From: Hydrotalea sandarakina
GTDB taxonomy: Bacteria; Bacteroidota; Bacteroidia; Chitinophagales; Chitinophagaceae
Direction: 5' to 3'
Length of the DNA stretch: 64,000 nt
NCBI RefSeq assembly: GCF_003254115.1
Contig: NZ_QKZV01000001.1
Coordinates: forward strand, 1 to 64,000
Shown one piece after another: positions 32,353 to 42,529 of the stretch (its first letter is position 1; the number at the start of each line of letters is the position of its first letter). The position numbers were made by a program, and so were the translations under genes. The notes under the pieces were generated by a model, which was given only the letters and a program-made list of their open reading frames with translations, made no database searches and was not told the origin of the DNA.

Positions 32353-33671
32353 CTATTTACCCATTGATCTCTTTCTTCCGGTGAAAATTTCCAGGGTGCA
32401 AAATTGTTTTCAATGTTACTAAAAGTGCTGTTCCATTCTTGTGGTGCATTGCTTTCTTCCATAATTAAATAGCGGCGAAGCTGTAAAATAATGTCAAGCG
32501 GTGAAATACTTACCGGACATTCTTCTACACAAGCATTACAAGTTGTGCAGGCTCTCAGTTCTTCAGTAGTTATATAATTGTGAAGCAGCGATTTTTCATC
32601 ACTTTGCCAATTTTCAACCTGTTTTTCTCTTCTTTTACCTAATTCTTCCATACGGTCGCGGGTTTTCATCATAATTAAACGCGGACTTAATTTTTTGCCG
32701 GTTAAATTAGCCGGACAAGCCGCTGTGCAACGGCCGCATTCCGTACATGAATAGGCATCTAATAAATTTTTCCAGCTTAAATCTGCCACATCTTTTGCCC
32801 CAAATTTGTGTGTGGTTTCATTTGCAGCATCTGCCGGAATTAATTCCGGCTGCATGGCGTATAACACCTCTTTTTGAATTTCAGGCATATTGTGCATTTT
32901 GCCTTTGGGTTCTAAATTGGCGTAGTACGCATTGGGAAATGCCAATAAAATATGTAAGTGCTTGGAGTAAGGTAAGTAATTCAAAAATGCCAAAATACCT
33001 GCAATGTGTAACCACCAGGCCATCCGCTCAACTACTTCTATTTGCGGTGATGAAAGATGATTAAATATGAATTGTAAATGTTCGGAAAATAAAAAATTAC
33101 CGGTAATGTGCTGAGCGTAATGACCATAATTTCTGCCTTGTAAAATAGTATCAGTGGCATTCATGGTTAAGAATAAGCACATTAAAATAATTTCCGATAT
33201 TAAAATATAATTGGCATCACTTCTGGGCCAACCGTTTAAATCGTTGCTTAAAAAGCGTTTAATGTGCAATACATTTCTTCGTATTAAGAAAATAATGCAA
33301 ACAATAATTACACCAACTGCAAAACATTCAAATACATTAATTAAAAAATTGTACACTATTCCCAATGGCTGTGCAAATAACCGGTGTGTACCAAAAATAC
33401 CGTCTAAAATTATTTCCAGAACTTCAATATTGATAATGATAAATCCGGCATATATTACAAAATGTAATACGGCTACTAAAGGGTTTTTAAACATTTTTTT
33501 TTGTCCAAAAGCCAACAACAGCACATTGCGCCATCTTAATGGTTTATTGTCGTTTATTATTTCATCACGGCCCATTAAAATATTTGCTTTAATGAAACCA
33601 ACTTTTTTTGCAAATAAATAAATGCCTACTGCCAGTAATACTATAAAAATAATTTGAGGAATAAAGTGCAT
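32349..33671 (-). CDS. Membrane-bound Fe-S protein, NarI/HdrC-like fusion
   Basis: The 440-residue protein has five to six N-terminal transmembrane helices (to about 250) resembling a cytochrome b or NarI-like anchor, and a cytoplasmic domain with two [4Fe-4S] motifs: C-T-E-C-G-R-C-T-A-A-C-P and C-T-T-C-N-A-C-V-E-E-C-P. It would carry electrons between the quinone pool and a soluble partner, plausibly the CCG protein at 30829-31614. The start is at M-H-F-I-P because the longer frame begins with TTG. Confidence 0.85.
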   Translation of the reverse strand: MHFIPQIIFIVLLAVGIYLFAKKVGFIKANILMGRDEIINDNKPLRWRNVLLLAFGQKKMFKNPLVAVLHFVIYAGFIIINIEVLEIILDGIFGTHRLFAQPLGIVYNFLINVFECFAVGVIIVCIIFLIRRNVLHIKRFLSNDLNGWPRSDANYILISEIILMCLFLTMNATDTILQGRNYGHYAQHITGNFLFSEHLQFIFNHLSSPQIEVVERMAWWLHIAGILAFLNYLPYSKHLHILLAFPNAYYANLEPKGKMHNMPEIQKEVLYAMQPELIPADAANETTHKFGAKDVADLSWKNLLDAYSCTECGRCTAACPANLTGKKLSPRLIMMKTRDRMEELGKRREKQVENWQSDEKSLLHNYITTEELRACTTCNACVEECPVSISPLDIILQLRRYLIMEESNAPQEWNSTFSNIENNFAPWKFSPEERDQWVNS

Positions 33672-33894
33672 AACCAAGTTGTTATGGTGCTAAGTTAATA
33701 GTTATGAGTATATAAAATGCAACAAATCAACAGGTTTGCAAGTAGTAATTATTAAATATTAAACAAATGGGTGGCATAAATGCCGGCAAACAAAAAATAC
33801 TTACAAAATGCCTAAGCAGTTCATTCATTTCAATTTTTACCGTTAAATTGCTTTGCATAAAGGCACTAAGGCTTTTAAAGCTTGTTGGAAAAAA

Positions 33895-34398
33895 ATGAGT
33901 ACAATGCAAAAAGAAATATTATCGCAAAAAATTATACAATATAAGTTAGAGCGTTTGGCGTTAGAAGTGGTTGAAAATTTAGCCAATGCCGAAAACGAAA
34001 TTATTTTGCTCGGCATTAAAAAGAATGGGTATGTAATTGCGCAAAAAGTGGCTGCATTGATGCAACCTTATTTTAAGCAATCTATTGTTGTTTCAGGTAT
34101 ATCATTAAATAAGCAACACCCTGATGATGTGCAAATAGATAATCCTGTAACATTAAACGATAAACATATAGTAGTGGTTGATGATGTTGCCAATACCGGC
34201 CGTACGTTAATGTATGCGCTAAAACCTTTATTACAGCAATATCCTAAAAGTATTCAAACCATGGTATTAATTGATAGAATGCACAAGTTATTTCCTGTTA
34301 AGCCCGATTATGTAGGCTTATCAGTGGCTACTACACTGCAAGAACATATTTCAGTTGAAATGAATAAGGAACAAATTGTTGGCGCCTATTTATTGTAA
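33895..34398 (+). CDS. Phosphoribosyltransferase, PyrR-like
   Basis: The 167-residue type I PRTase has the PRPP loop V-V-V-D-D-V-A-N-T-G-R-T-L in its centre. Resemblance is to PyrR, which binds pyr mRNA or has uracil PRTase activity, but the regulatory residues cannot be judged, so the base used is open. The ATG at 33895 is chosen because the longer frame begins with TTG; 33904 is also possible. It precedes the phosphohexomutase by 57 bp. Confidence 0.75.
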   Translation: MSTMQKEILSQKIIQYKLERLALEVVENLANAENEIILLGIKKNGYVIAQKVAALMQPYFKQSIVVSGISLNKQHPDDVQIDNPVTLNDKHIVVVDDVANTGRTLMYALKPLLQQYPKSIQTMVLIDRMHKLFPVKPDYVGLSVATTLQEHISVEMNKEQIVGAYLL

Positions 34399-34455
34399 TA
34401 CATTTGTTACCTTAGTATTTTACGAATTTCATGAAAGTATTTTTAATTAAAGCAT

Positions 34456-36183
34456 ATGGATAACGCAATATTAGAAAAAGCCCGCAGTTGGGTAAACGGA
34501 AATTATGATGCAGCAACCAAACAAGCCGTTCAGGATTTAATTGATCATAATCCTAACGAGTTAATGGAAGCATTTTATAAAAATTTAGAATTTGGAACAG
34601 GGGGCTTAAGAGGTATAATGGGCGTAGGTACCAATCGTATGAACAAATATACTGTTGGTATGGCTACTCAGGGGTTTGCCAATTATTTAAAGAAAACCTA
34701 TCCAAACCAAACCATTAAAGTTGCTATAGCTCACGATAGCCGAAACAATAGCCGCTTTTTTGCAGAAACCACTGCACAGGTTTTTGCAGCGAATGGCATA
34801 AAAGTGTTTTTGTTTGAAGATTTGCGCCCTACACCGGAATTAAGTTTTGCTATAAGAACGTTGCAATGTAACGGAGGTGTTGTTTGTACTGCATCACATA
34901 ACCCCAAAGAATATAATGGTTATAAAGCCTATTGGAATGACGGAGGACAATTAGTACCACCGCACGATAAAAATGTAATAAAGGAAGTTGAAGCTATTCA
35001 AACTATTGATGATGTTAAATGGAGTGGAGGCGATGCTAACATTACATTAATAGGTGCAGAAATAGATAAGCAATACTTAAGCATGGTGAAAAGTTTAAGT
35101 GTTAATCCGGAGGTAATTCAACAACAAAAAGATTTAAAGATTGTGTATACCCCTATACATGGCAGTGGTATTAAATTAGTACCTGCAGCCTTAGCTGAGT
35201 TTGGTTTCACCAATGTACACATTGTACAAGAACAGGCAACACCCGACGGGAATTTTCCCACAGTAGCTTATCCTAATCCCGAAGAAAGTGAAACCATGCG
35301 TATTGGGTTAGAAAAAGCAAAAGCCTTAGATGCCGATATTTTACTTGGTACCGATCCGGATGCAGATAGGGTTGGGGTAGGCGTTAAAAATCATAAAGGT
35401 GAATGGGTTTTAATGAATGGTAATCAAACAGCTGTTTTGGCGTTTGCTTATTTAATTGAAGCACGTCGAAAAAAAGGTATTGCACAGCCCAATGATATGG
35501 TGATTACCACTATTGTTACAACTGAAATGATTAATGAAGTAGCCAGACAAAACCATGTTGCCTGCTATAATGTATTAACCGGCTTTAAGTGGATTGCAGA
35601 ATTAATTAAAGAGAAAGAGGGTAAAGAAAATTATATTATTGGCGGTGAAGAAAGTTTTGGTTTGATGATTGGCAGCCAAATTCGCGATAAAGATTCGGTT
35701 AGTGCTGTGGCATTATTGTGCGAAATGGCAGCTTATGAAAAACAACAGGGTAAAACCTTGTTTGATAAACTTATTGAGTTATATATGCAATATGGTTTTT
35801 ACTATGAGCATTTAATTAGTATTACCAAAAAAGGCATGAACGGGCAGAAAGAAATTGCCGCTATGATGGAATCCTATCGTTCAAATCCACCTCAATTAAT
35901 CAATAACAGCAAAGTAGTTACTTTACTTGATTACGAATTACAAACAGGCACCAATTTACTAACCGGAGAGAAATGGAAAATAAACTTACCAAAGAGTAAT
36001 GTTTTACAATTTATTACGGAAGACGGTAGTAAAATTTCTGCTCGCCCCTCTGGTACGGAACCTAAAATTAAATTCTATTTTAGTGTACATACCCATTTAA
36101 GCAATAAAAGCGAATTTGATGCGAAGTTGGATGAATTAAAACAGCGCATTAATGGTATTATACAATCAATGCAATTAGCTTAA
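34456..36183 (+). CDS. Phospho-sugar mutase (phosphoglucomutase/phosphomannomutase family)
   Basis: The 575-residue alpha-D-phosphohexomutase has F-G-T-G-G-L-R-G (46-53), the phosphoserine loop T-A-S-H-N-P with S147, the metal loop G-T-D-P-D-A-D-R and the phosphate-binding R-P-S-G-T-E-P-K at the C-terminus. All four domains are present. The length favours the PGM2-like group acting on glucose or ribose phosphates. An intrinsic terminator follows. Confidence 0.9.
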   Translation: MDNAILEKARSWVNGNYDAATKQAVQDLIDHNPNELMEAFYKNLEFGTGGLRGIMGVGTNRMNKYTVGMATQGFANYLKKTYPNQTIKVAIAHDSRNNSRFFAETTAQVFAANGIKVFLFEDLRPTPELSFAIRTLQCNGGVVCTASHNPKEYNGYKAYWNDGGQLVPPHDKNVIKEVEAIQTIDDVKWSGGDANITLIGAEIDKQYLSMVKSLSVNPEVIQQQKDLKIVYTPIHGSGIKLVPAALAEFGFTNVHIVQEQATPDGNFPTVAYPNPEESETMRIGLEKAKALDADILLGTDPDADRVGVGVKNHKGEWVLMNGNQTAVLAFAYLIEARRKKGIAQPNDMVITTIVTTEMINEVARQNHVACYNVLTGFKWIAELIKEKEGKENYIIGGEESFGLMIGSQIRDKDSVSAVALLCEMAAYEKQQGKTLFDKLIELYMQYGFYYEHLISITKKGMNGQKEIAAMMESYRSNPPQLINNSKVVTLLDYELQTGTNLLTGEKWKINLPKSNVLQFITEDGSKISARPSGTEPKIKFYFSVHTHLSNKSEFDAKLDELKQRINGIIQSMQLA

Positions 36184-36225
36184 ATTTTGAAATAGATTTA
36201 CTATTAGCACTTGTGCTAAATTTTT

Positions 36226-36259
36226 AAAATGCTGTGTAAAAAAATTGCACAGCATTTTT
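36226..36259 (+). terminator. Intrinsic terminator after the phosphohexomutase
   Basis: The perfect 11-bp stem AAAATGCTGTG/CACAGCATTTT (36226-36236 with 36248-36258) ends in five T. A second small inverted repeat, TAGCAC/GTGCTA, lies just upstream at 36205-36218. Confidence 0.85.
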
Positions 36260-36305
36260 ATTTCCCCAAGTATTAATTTTATTAGCAAATATTTGTGGCT
36301 AACTT

Positions 36306-36313
36306 TAGTTTTG
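36306..36313 (+). promoter_or_regulatory. -7 box for pcm
   Basis: TAGTTTTG followed by T matches TAnnTTTGY and ends 8 bases before the pcm ATG at 36322, implying a leader of only a few bases. No -33 TTG at normal spacing was found. Confidence 0.35.
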
Positions 36314-36321
36314 TGTGGTTT

Positions 36322-36978
36322 ATGAGAAATTTAGAAGATACTTACCGGCACAAAGGCTTACGCAATCAGTTAGTGCAGCAACTGAAACAGAAAGGTATTA
36401 CGAATGAAGCTGTATTAAATGCTATACAACAAATACCTCGCCACTTTTTTTTAGACTCTGCTTTTGATAAAATAGCTTATGAAGACCGGGCATTTCCCAT
36501 AGGCGAAGGTCAAACTATTTCGCAACCTTATACCGTAGCTTATCAAACCCAGCTTTTGCAGGTTGCAAAATCTGATAAGGTATTAGAGATAGGTACAGGT
36601 AGTATGTATCAGGCTTGCGTATTGGCCGAGTTAGGGGCTTGGGTTTATACAATTGAGCGCCAGAAAAAAATTTTTGATACCAATAAAACTTTTGCATTTA
36701 AAAATAAATATCCAAATATTAAATGCTTTTTTGGCGATGGATATGAAGGGTTACCCACATTTGCTCCCTTCGACAAAATATTAATTACCGCCGCTGCACC
36801 TTTTATTCCACCAAAATTAGTGGAACAGTTAAAAATTGGCGGATTAATGGTTATTCCAATCAATGAAGGAAATTCACAGCGAATGTTGCGTATTACTAAA
36901 GTTTCGGCTGATGCTTGCAAAGAAGAATCATTCGATTTGTTTTCCTTTGTACCCATGTTAACCGGAAAAAAATTGTAA
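36322..36978 (+). CDS. pcm: Protein-L-isoaspartate O-methyltransferase
   Basis: PIMT repairs isoaspartyl residues in aged proteins using SAM. The 218-residue sequence has I-P-R-H-F-F near the start, G-Q-T-I-S-Q-P-Y, the SAM motif V-L-E-I-G-T-G-S, G-D-G-Y-E-G-L and I-L-I-T-A-A-A. The ATG at 36322 is chosen; the longer frame adds nine residues from GTG. It is convergent with the PBP1A gene, with only one base between their stop codons. Confidence 0.92.
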   Translation: MRNLEDTYRHKGLRNQLVQQLKQKGITNEAVLNAIQQIPRHFFLDSAFDKIAYEDRAFPIGEGQTISQPYTVAYQTQLLQVAKSDKVLEIGTGSMYQACVLAELGAWVYTIERQKKIFDTNKTFAFKNKYPNIKCFFGDGYEGLPTFAPFDKILITAAAPFIPPKLVEQLKIGGLMVIPINEGNSQRMLRITKVSADACKEESFDLFSFVPMLTGKKL

Positions 36979-36979
36979 T

Positions 36980-39403
36980 TTATTGGTGAATATTCCCTCC
37001 TACTTTTTTAGGTAAAATAGCTTTAGGTGTGGGCGTTGGAGTTGTACCGTTTTTGGGTGTATTATTATTTTTCTTAGGTGAAAAAGCCGGCAGTTTATTG
37101 GTGTCAATTTGAGATTCAGGCGCTAAATCTTCCGGTTTAATATCAGCAGGTACATAGTCTTGTGAAGTACCATTACCCATTAGTTGTTGATCGCCTTCTA
37201 CCCCCATTGGCACATTTGGATTGGGGTTACTGTAATCAATCTCAATATCGTTGGTCATTCCCTCAGGTTTAGAAAAATCAACATTAGCATCAATACCCAA
37301 TGTGTTGGCATTTTGCAATACTTTTTCATAGAAGTATCCCCAAATAGGCATGGCAGCCCTGGCGCCTTGTCCATTATAGCTGTTGCTGCTTATATGAATA
37401 AATCTGTCATCGCAGCCTACCCAAACACCGGCAAGTAGTTGTGGGGTGTAGCCCATAAACCAAGCATCGCTGTTATCGTTGGTAGTACCCGTTTTGCCGG
37501 CAATATTCCCACGTACATCAAACTGCATTTTTAAACCACGGGCAGTACCAAAGTCAACAACCCCTTCCATCATTTTAATTACTGAATAGGCAGTAATATC
37601 GCTCATGACTTCTTTACGAAGTGGTGCAAAGTTTTCCAATACGTTCCCATTTCTATCTTCAATACGCGTTATGTATAAAGGTTTCACATTAAAACCACGT
37701 CCGGGAAACATACTATAAGCTTGCATCATTTCATAGAGCGATATTTCACAGGCACCAATGGCAATGGATGGGTGTGGTTCTATATTGGTTTGCAAACCAC
37801 ATTTATTTTTCAAAAAATCAACAAAACGAATAGCTGCATTATTGCCTTTGGGGTCAAGTTGTTTCATAATATAAGCAGTGGCACAGTTTCGTGAAAAGGC
37901 CAATGCCTGAGCCATTGGAATAGATGCACCGGTGCAGGAAGTAGAAGTTGCAGGCACCATTCCATAAGCACCAAAACTTTGTTGTACATCTTGTACAATT
38001 GTATTGGGGGTAAAACCCGCATCTTCAATTGCTAAACTGTACAATAATGGTTTTATGGTTGAACCTACCTGGCGTTTGGTGTTATAGTTTACATGGTCGA
38101 ATTTAAATGTTTTAAAATCAATACCACCTACCCATGCCCGTACTTCACCACTTAAGGGATCTAATGCCATAAAGCCTGCTTGCATCATTTGGCGGCAATA
38201 TTTGATTGAATCCATGGGAGTCATAATGGTATCCTTCTCCCTATTGTTATTCCAAGCAAAAATGCGCATGGAGGTAGGTACAAAAAATGTTTTCTTAATG
38301 TCATCATCATTAAGGCCGTCTTTCTTCAAATTTCTCCAGCGATCACTTTGTTTCATGGCAGCATCCAATACATTTTGATGTCCATCCCAAACGGTACCTT
38401 TCTTAATATTGGCTTGCTGATTTAAAATTTGTTGCATGTAGCTCATGTGTTTGGCTACTGCCTCTTCCGCATAAATTTGCATCCGAGGGTTAATGGTGGT
38501 ATAAATTCTTAATCCATCAGTGTATAAATTGTATTCCTCCCCATTGCTTTTTTTGTGTGTTTTACACCATTGTTTCATGTATTCGCCTAAAACCATTCTA
38601 AAATAAGGTGCTAAACCTGTCGTTTCATCTAATTTCTTATAATTCAGTTCAATAGGCTCTAGCTTAATTTTAGCTCCTTCCTGTGGTGTTAAGTAGCCAT
38701 TGGTAACCATTCTGTTAAGTACCAAATTTCGGCGTTCTAAAGCTTGTTTGGGGTTACGGCGGGGGTTATATAACGTAGGGGCATTTATCATTCCTACCAA
38801 AACAGCCGCTTCATTTACATTTACGCGGTCGGGTTCTTTTTGAAAAAATGTTTTGGCTGCATTTCTTATTCCAAAAACATTATCACCAAAGGCAACTGTA
38901 TTCAAATACAGGTTAATAATTTCATTTTTGGTAAAGTTTCTTTCTAACTTAACCGCAATAATTGACTCTTTTACTTTTTGAATGGCGCGTAATAAAAAGT
39001 TGCGGGTAGACCAGTTTTCCGTAAACAGATTTTTAGCCGTTTGCATGGTTATGGTACTGGCCCCTCCATCTCTTCCAAACCCTTTAATGGCTCTGAGTAA
39101 TGAAATAAAATCAATACCGCTATGGTCATAAAAACGTTGGTCTTCTGTAGCCACCAGTGCATGCACTATATTGGGGCTAATGTCTTTAAAATCAACATTC
39201 ACACGGTCTTCCAAATAATATTTACCCATTAGGGTACCATCTTGTGCATATACCTGGCTGGAAAGAGAGGCTGAAGGATTTTGTATATCGGATATGGAAG
39301 GCATTTTTCCAAATACACCCCAGTTACAAAGCAGTAGAAATAATATAAAGGCTGCCACTGCTATAAAAAAAGCTTTCCAAAATATTTTAACTGAACGCGA
39401 CAT
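36980..39403 (-). CDS. Bifunctional penicillin-binding protein 1A
   Basis: This 807-residue class A PBP has one N-terminal membrane helix (about 11-29), a GT51 transglycosylase domain with E87 in T-E-D-Q-R-F-Y-D-H-S-G and the R-N-F-L-L-R-A-I-Q-K-V-K-E helix, and a transpeptidase domain. The transpeptidase motifs are S448-T-I-K, S-R-N at 504-506 and K-T-G-T at 637-640. It polymerises and cross-links peptidoglycan in the periplasm. The tail is rich in P, T, N and K. A hairpin upstream separates it from the SprE-like gene. Confidence 0.93.
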   Translation of the reverse strand: MSRSVKIFWKAFFIAVAAFILFLLLCNWGVFGKMPSISDIQNPSASLSSQVYAQDGTLMGKYYLEDRVNVDFKDISPNIVHALVATEDQRFYDHSGIDFISLLRAIKGFGRDGGASTITMQTAKNLFTENWSTRNFLLRAIQKVKESIIAVKLERNFTKNEIINLYLNTVAFGDNVFGIRNAAKTFFQKEPDRVNVNEAAVLVGMINAPTLYNPRRNPKQALERRNLVLNRMVTNGYLTPQEGAKIKLEPIELNYKKLDETTGLAPYFRMVLGEYMKQWCKTHKKSNGEEYNLYTDGLRIYTTINPRMQIYAEEAVAKHMSYMQQILNQQANIKKGTVWDGHQNVLDAAMKQSDRWRNLKKDGLNDDDIKKTFFVPTSMRIFAWNNNREKDTIMTPMDSIKYCRQMMQAGFMALDPLSGEVRAWVGGIDFKTFKFDHVNYNTKRQVGSTIKPLLYSLAIEDAGFTPNTIVQDVQQSFGAYGMVPATSTSCTGASIPMAQALAFSRNCATAYIMKQLDPKGNNAAIRFVDFLKNKCGLQTNIEPHPSIAIGACEISLYEMMQAYSMFPGRGFNVKPLYITRIEDRNGNVLENFAPLRKEVMSDITAYSVIKMMEGVVDFGTARGLKMQFDVRGNIAGKTGTTNDNSDAWFMGYTPQLLAGVWVGCDDRFIHISSNSYNGQGARAAMPIWGYFYEKVLQNANTLGIDANVDFSKPEGMTNDIEIDYSNPNPNVPMGVEGDQQLMGNGTSQDYVPADIKPEDLAPESQIDTNKLPAFSPKKNNNTPKNGTTPTPTPKAILPKKVGGNIHQ

Positions 39404-39429
39404 AAATGTTTACATGGTTAGATTTGTAA

Positions 39430-39470
39430 AACTAAGTATCTAAACCCTTTGGTTATTTTGATACCTAGTT
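39430..39470 (-). terminator. Probable terminator of the SprE/PorW-like gene
   Basis: An 11-bp stem with one G-U pair (39430-39440 with 39460-39470) overlaps the upstream stop codon and contains an inner AACC/GGTT stem. The following T-run is short, so termination efficiency is uncertain. Confidence 0.45.
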
Positions 39471-42426
39471 AAAATTTTTCGGGCAAATTACGTTTCAAAA
39501 ACTGAATATACTCGTCAATATTGTTTTTATTGTATAAAAGCTGCAAATTAGCAGGGCTTATCATACTAAAAATATATTTTTCCGGTTTTAGCCAGGGTAT
39601 AATTCGGGCGGTGGCCATGGGTTTGGTTTTATCTAAATAATCAACCGCATCACCGGCATTAGCAAATGGTCCAATTAATACCAATGATGTGGAGTCGTTT
39701 AATTTTTGTTGATTCACTTTTAGTCGAAGATTATAGAATTTTTCTAAGTTAAAGCGATAAAAGGCATTGCGTGCCTCACTGGCAAAAACAGGATCAACTT
39801 TATTGAGCACTACTGCAATGTATTGTGAATCGGACGGGTTAAATGCATAGTTGTTTACACTTTGTATAACGGGTGCACTTACCGGTATTTGTACAGTTGC
39901 TGTTGAATCTAAATGTTTAATTACAGGGGCTGCCACACTATCTACTCTTCTTCTTACCGGTGTATTAACCAATGTAGCAGGATGCAGGTCAATATTAGCC
40001 ACTACATTGTCTTCATTTTTTTCAATTACCAAGTTGGTTAAATAGTTTTCAATTTCTTTTCTACGTTTCAACACATCAATCATGGTATTGGCCATATCAA
40101 CCATTGGCGATTGTGGAAACTGGTGTATCATTGCTTGCAAGGTTTGTATAGCGGAACTGTCATTTTTCTGTTTCACATCATACACTGCTTGAATGTACAT
40201 GAGTTGTGGGGTCCAATAAGTTTTGCCGTATGTTTTGTCCGCTTCAGCTTTTTCGGCTAATGCTTGTTTAAAGTTGCCTTCAATAAATAAATTGTAAATA
40301 TGTTCATATTGTTCGGTGGCTTTATCTTGCAGGGTAGGCTTTCCTATATTTTTAATTTTTTGCGCATAAGTGCCATTGGGAAATGCAAACATCAGTTTCT
40401 TCCTAACGGAATCGGATTTTTGTAGTAAGCCCAATTGTTTATAACAGTATATTAAATTAAATAAAACTGCTTCTTCATATTGATTTTCCGGGTATAACTT
40501 CATGAGTGTTTCATATGAATCAACCGCATCGGCATATTTTTCCAAATTATTTTGAAATGTTTGCGCATTTGAATACAAATCATTAATAATGGTATTGTGT
40601 GCATCGCCTATTTGTTTTTCGGTAAGTGGTATGTTATCCAACATTCCTTTCAACGTTAAGGCATTGGCGTTATTTGTTTTTGCCGTTTCAGTGGTAGTAG
40701 TAGCAGCCGTTACATTATTATTGTTTAATTGCAAGCTGTTGTTAATTGCCGATTGTCGCTGCCAATTATCTACATTGGGCCTATTGCCCCATTTTTGTTT
40801 GAATTCCTTATAGCCTTGCAATTTAAGTGTAGCATTAGCGAAGTAAAAGTCGTTTGCGTTATTTGAAGATGTTGAACTTCCAAATAGCCCGCTGGCGGCA
40901 ACATTAGCAGTAGTATTGGTGCTGCCAAAATCAATGTCTTCTTTCTCTTCTGCCAGTCCTTGTTCTTTTCTAAGCCTGCGGTATAATTTTTTTACGGCAG
41001 CTAATCTATCCGCTTCATTCAACTTAGCTAATTGCAGTAAACTATCTTGTAAATGCAATGAGGTTAGGTTACCGGTAATAATTTTCAATGCTTTTTTTCG
41101 GGCAATTACTTCATTTTTTAAGGTAGAATCTAGTTGGTTCGTTTGAATACTATCATAATACAATGAGGCTAGGGGGTACTGACGAATATTATAGGCAGTT
41201 GAAGCTAATAATAACATGCTTTTTTGTTTTTGCTCAGGGTTATTGACACTATAAGCAATACTCTTTTGCAAATTTTGAATGCCGGCTTCATAATGTTGTT
41301 GTTTAATTTCTAAAGCTGCAGCAGCATAGTAAATAATATCGCGGTAATCGGCATACTTATCTCTATGTGCCAATTGATACATTTGTCTTAGGTTATTTTG
41401 AAGGGCTTTGGTACTACTTCCGGTATCGGATAGTGCCACAATATTTAAACGTGCATATACTTCTAAATAAGGATCAATTGTATGTGTAATAGCAGTTTCA
41501 AATGCTTTGATGGCCGGTTTGTTTTGATGCGCTAATTGATACAATTGTCCGGTTAAGAATTCCCATCTGGCTTGCTGCTGTTTATTGTCTGCTTCCGAAA
41601 TTGATTTGCTTAAATAAGTAGCGGCGCTATCATACTGGTTCTGTTTATAAAAAAGATAGGCTTGTTGCAGCCATAAATCTTTTTGTAATCGTTTTGGAAA
41701 CAACGGGTCAGCTTTTAACAAAGCAATTAAGCCCGATGCTTTATCTAACTGATTACTCTCAATATAATTGCGAATTTGCCAAATAAAGCTATCATTACGA
41801 GTGGTAGGTTTGGTGGTTATTTTTTTTAACAGGCTTCTATTTTCGTTAGTAGATACCGTGAAAATGCCCTGGTTATTACTGACATTACTACCTATTGGAA
41901 TATCATAACCGTCATCTTTGGGGGCATATATGTAATTAATATATTGAAATACCATGGCTGCCGAATCGAAATTCTTGCGCAATAAATAGGCTTTCCCTAA
42001 CAATAAATAAAAATCATCTACCCAATCGCTTCTTAAATCGTGCAATAAAATTCCGGCATAACATTTATAAATAATGGAGTCTAAGTCGCGTTTATCTAAT
42101 GCAGTTACCGACAAACTATAATCATAAAATGGCAATAGTTTGCTGTAATCGTCAGTATGCATTTTTTGTGCCTGTTCAATAATAAAGTTTAATTTATTAT
42201 TGGCATTAAAAAAATAGTTGTAGTGGCTTACCATATCTTGATAAGTGCGCGATAGAAACCCCAATTTTTTGTCACCTGTTTTTTCGGCAGGTAACAGCCT
42301 ATCCTGGTATTGTGCCGGTTTTTCCTTGTCTAAATTTATGGTTGTATTGGGCTGCCCCCATACTTTGGGTTGAAAAAACAAAGCAGGTATAAGAAACAAA
42401 CACAGAAAAAAATACTTTTGCATCAT
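39469..42426 (-). CDS. SprE/PorW-like tetratricopeptide protein
   Basis: The 985-residue exported protein (signal peptide to about 26, ending V-W-G-Q) is mainly TPR-like helices, with an N-terminal region rich in Y and N. Length and pattern (Y-Q-D-M-V-S-H-Y-N-Y-F-F-N-A-N early, repeated A-x-x-x-F-x-x-A helices later) resemble SprE/PorW, needed for type IX secretion and gliding. SprE is often a lipoprotein, but no clear lipobox is seen here. It is divergent from the AtpZ cassette. The start is at the ATG pair 42423-42426. Confidence 0.6.
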   Translation of the reverse strand: MMQKYFFLCLFLIPALFFQPKVWGQPNTTINLDKEKPAQYQDRLLPAEKTGDKKLGFLSRTYQDMVSHYNYFFNANNKLNFIIEQAQKMHTDDYSKLLPFYDYSLSVTALDKRDLDSIIYKCYAGILLHDLRSDWVDDFYLLLGKAYLLRKNFDSAAMVFQYINYIYAPKDDGYDIPIGSNVSNNQGIFTVSTNENRSLLKKITTKPTTRNDSFIWQIRNYIESNQLDKASGLIALLKADPLFPKRLQKDLWLQQAYLFYKQNQYDSAATYLSKSISEADNKQQQARWEFLTGQLYQLAHQNKPAIKAFETAITHTIDPYLEVYARLNIVALSDTGSSTKALQNNLRQMYQLAHRDKYADYRDIIYYAAAALEIKQQHYEAGIQNLQKSIAYSVNNPEQKQKSMLLLASTAYNIRQYPLASLYYDSIQTNQLDSTLKNEVIARKKALKIITGNLTSLHLQDSLLQLAKLNEADRLAAVKKLYRRLRKEQGLAEEKEDIDFGSTNTTANVAASGLFGSSTSSNNANDFYFANATLKLQGYKEFKQKWGNRPNVDNWQRQSAINNSLQLNNNNVTAATTTTETAKTNNANALTLKGMLDNIPLTEKQIGDAHNTIINDLYSNAQTFQNNLEKYADAVDSYETLMKLYPENQYEEAVLFNLIYCYKQLGLLQKSDSVRKKLMFAFPNGTYAQKIKNIGKPTLQDKATEQYEHIYNLFIEGNFKQALAEKAEADKTYGKTYWTPQLMYIQAVYDVKQKNDSSAIQTLQAMIHQFPQSPMVDMANTMIDVLKRRKEIENYLTNLVIEKNEDNVVANIDLHPATLVNTPVRRRVDSVAAPVIKHLDSTATVQIPVSAPVIQSVNNYAFNPSDSQYIAVVLNKVDPVFASEARNAFYRFNLEKFYNLRLKVNQQKLNDSTSLVLIGPFANAGDAVDYLDKTKPMATARIIPWLKPEKYIFSMISPANLQLLYNKNNIDEYIQFLKRNLPEKF

Positions 42427-42529
42427 AGGCAAATTACAACACAAGTCAAAACTGTTTAAAAGTACAGTTATTTTTTAACAATTTCGGCAAAACAGGGGTG
42501 GTTATGTACCTTTAACCTTATTTTACAGC

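Noticed and set aside
33727-33909. 60-residue minus-strand frame in the gap between the Fe-S and PRTase genes
   Set aside because: It begins inside the PRTase gene, has no recognisable domain or signal peptide, and the gap looks like a divergent promoter region.
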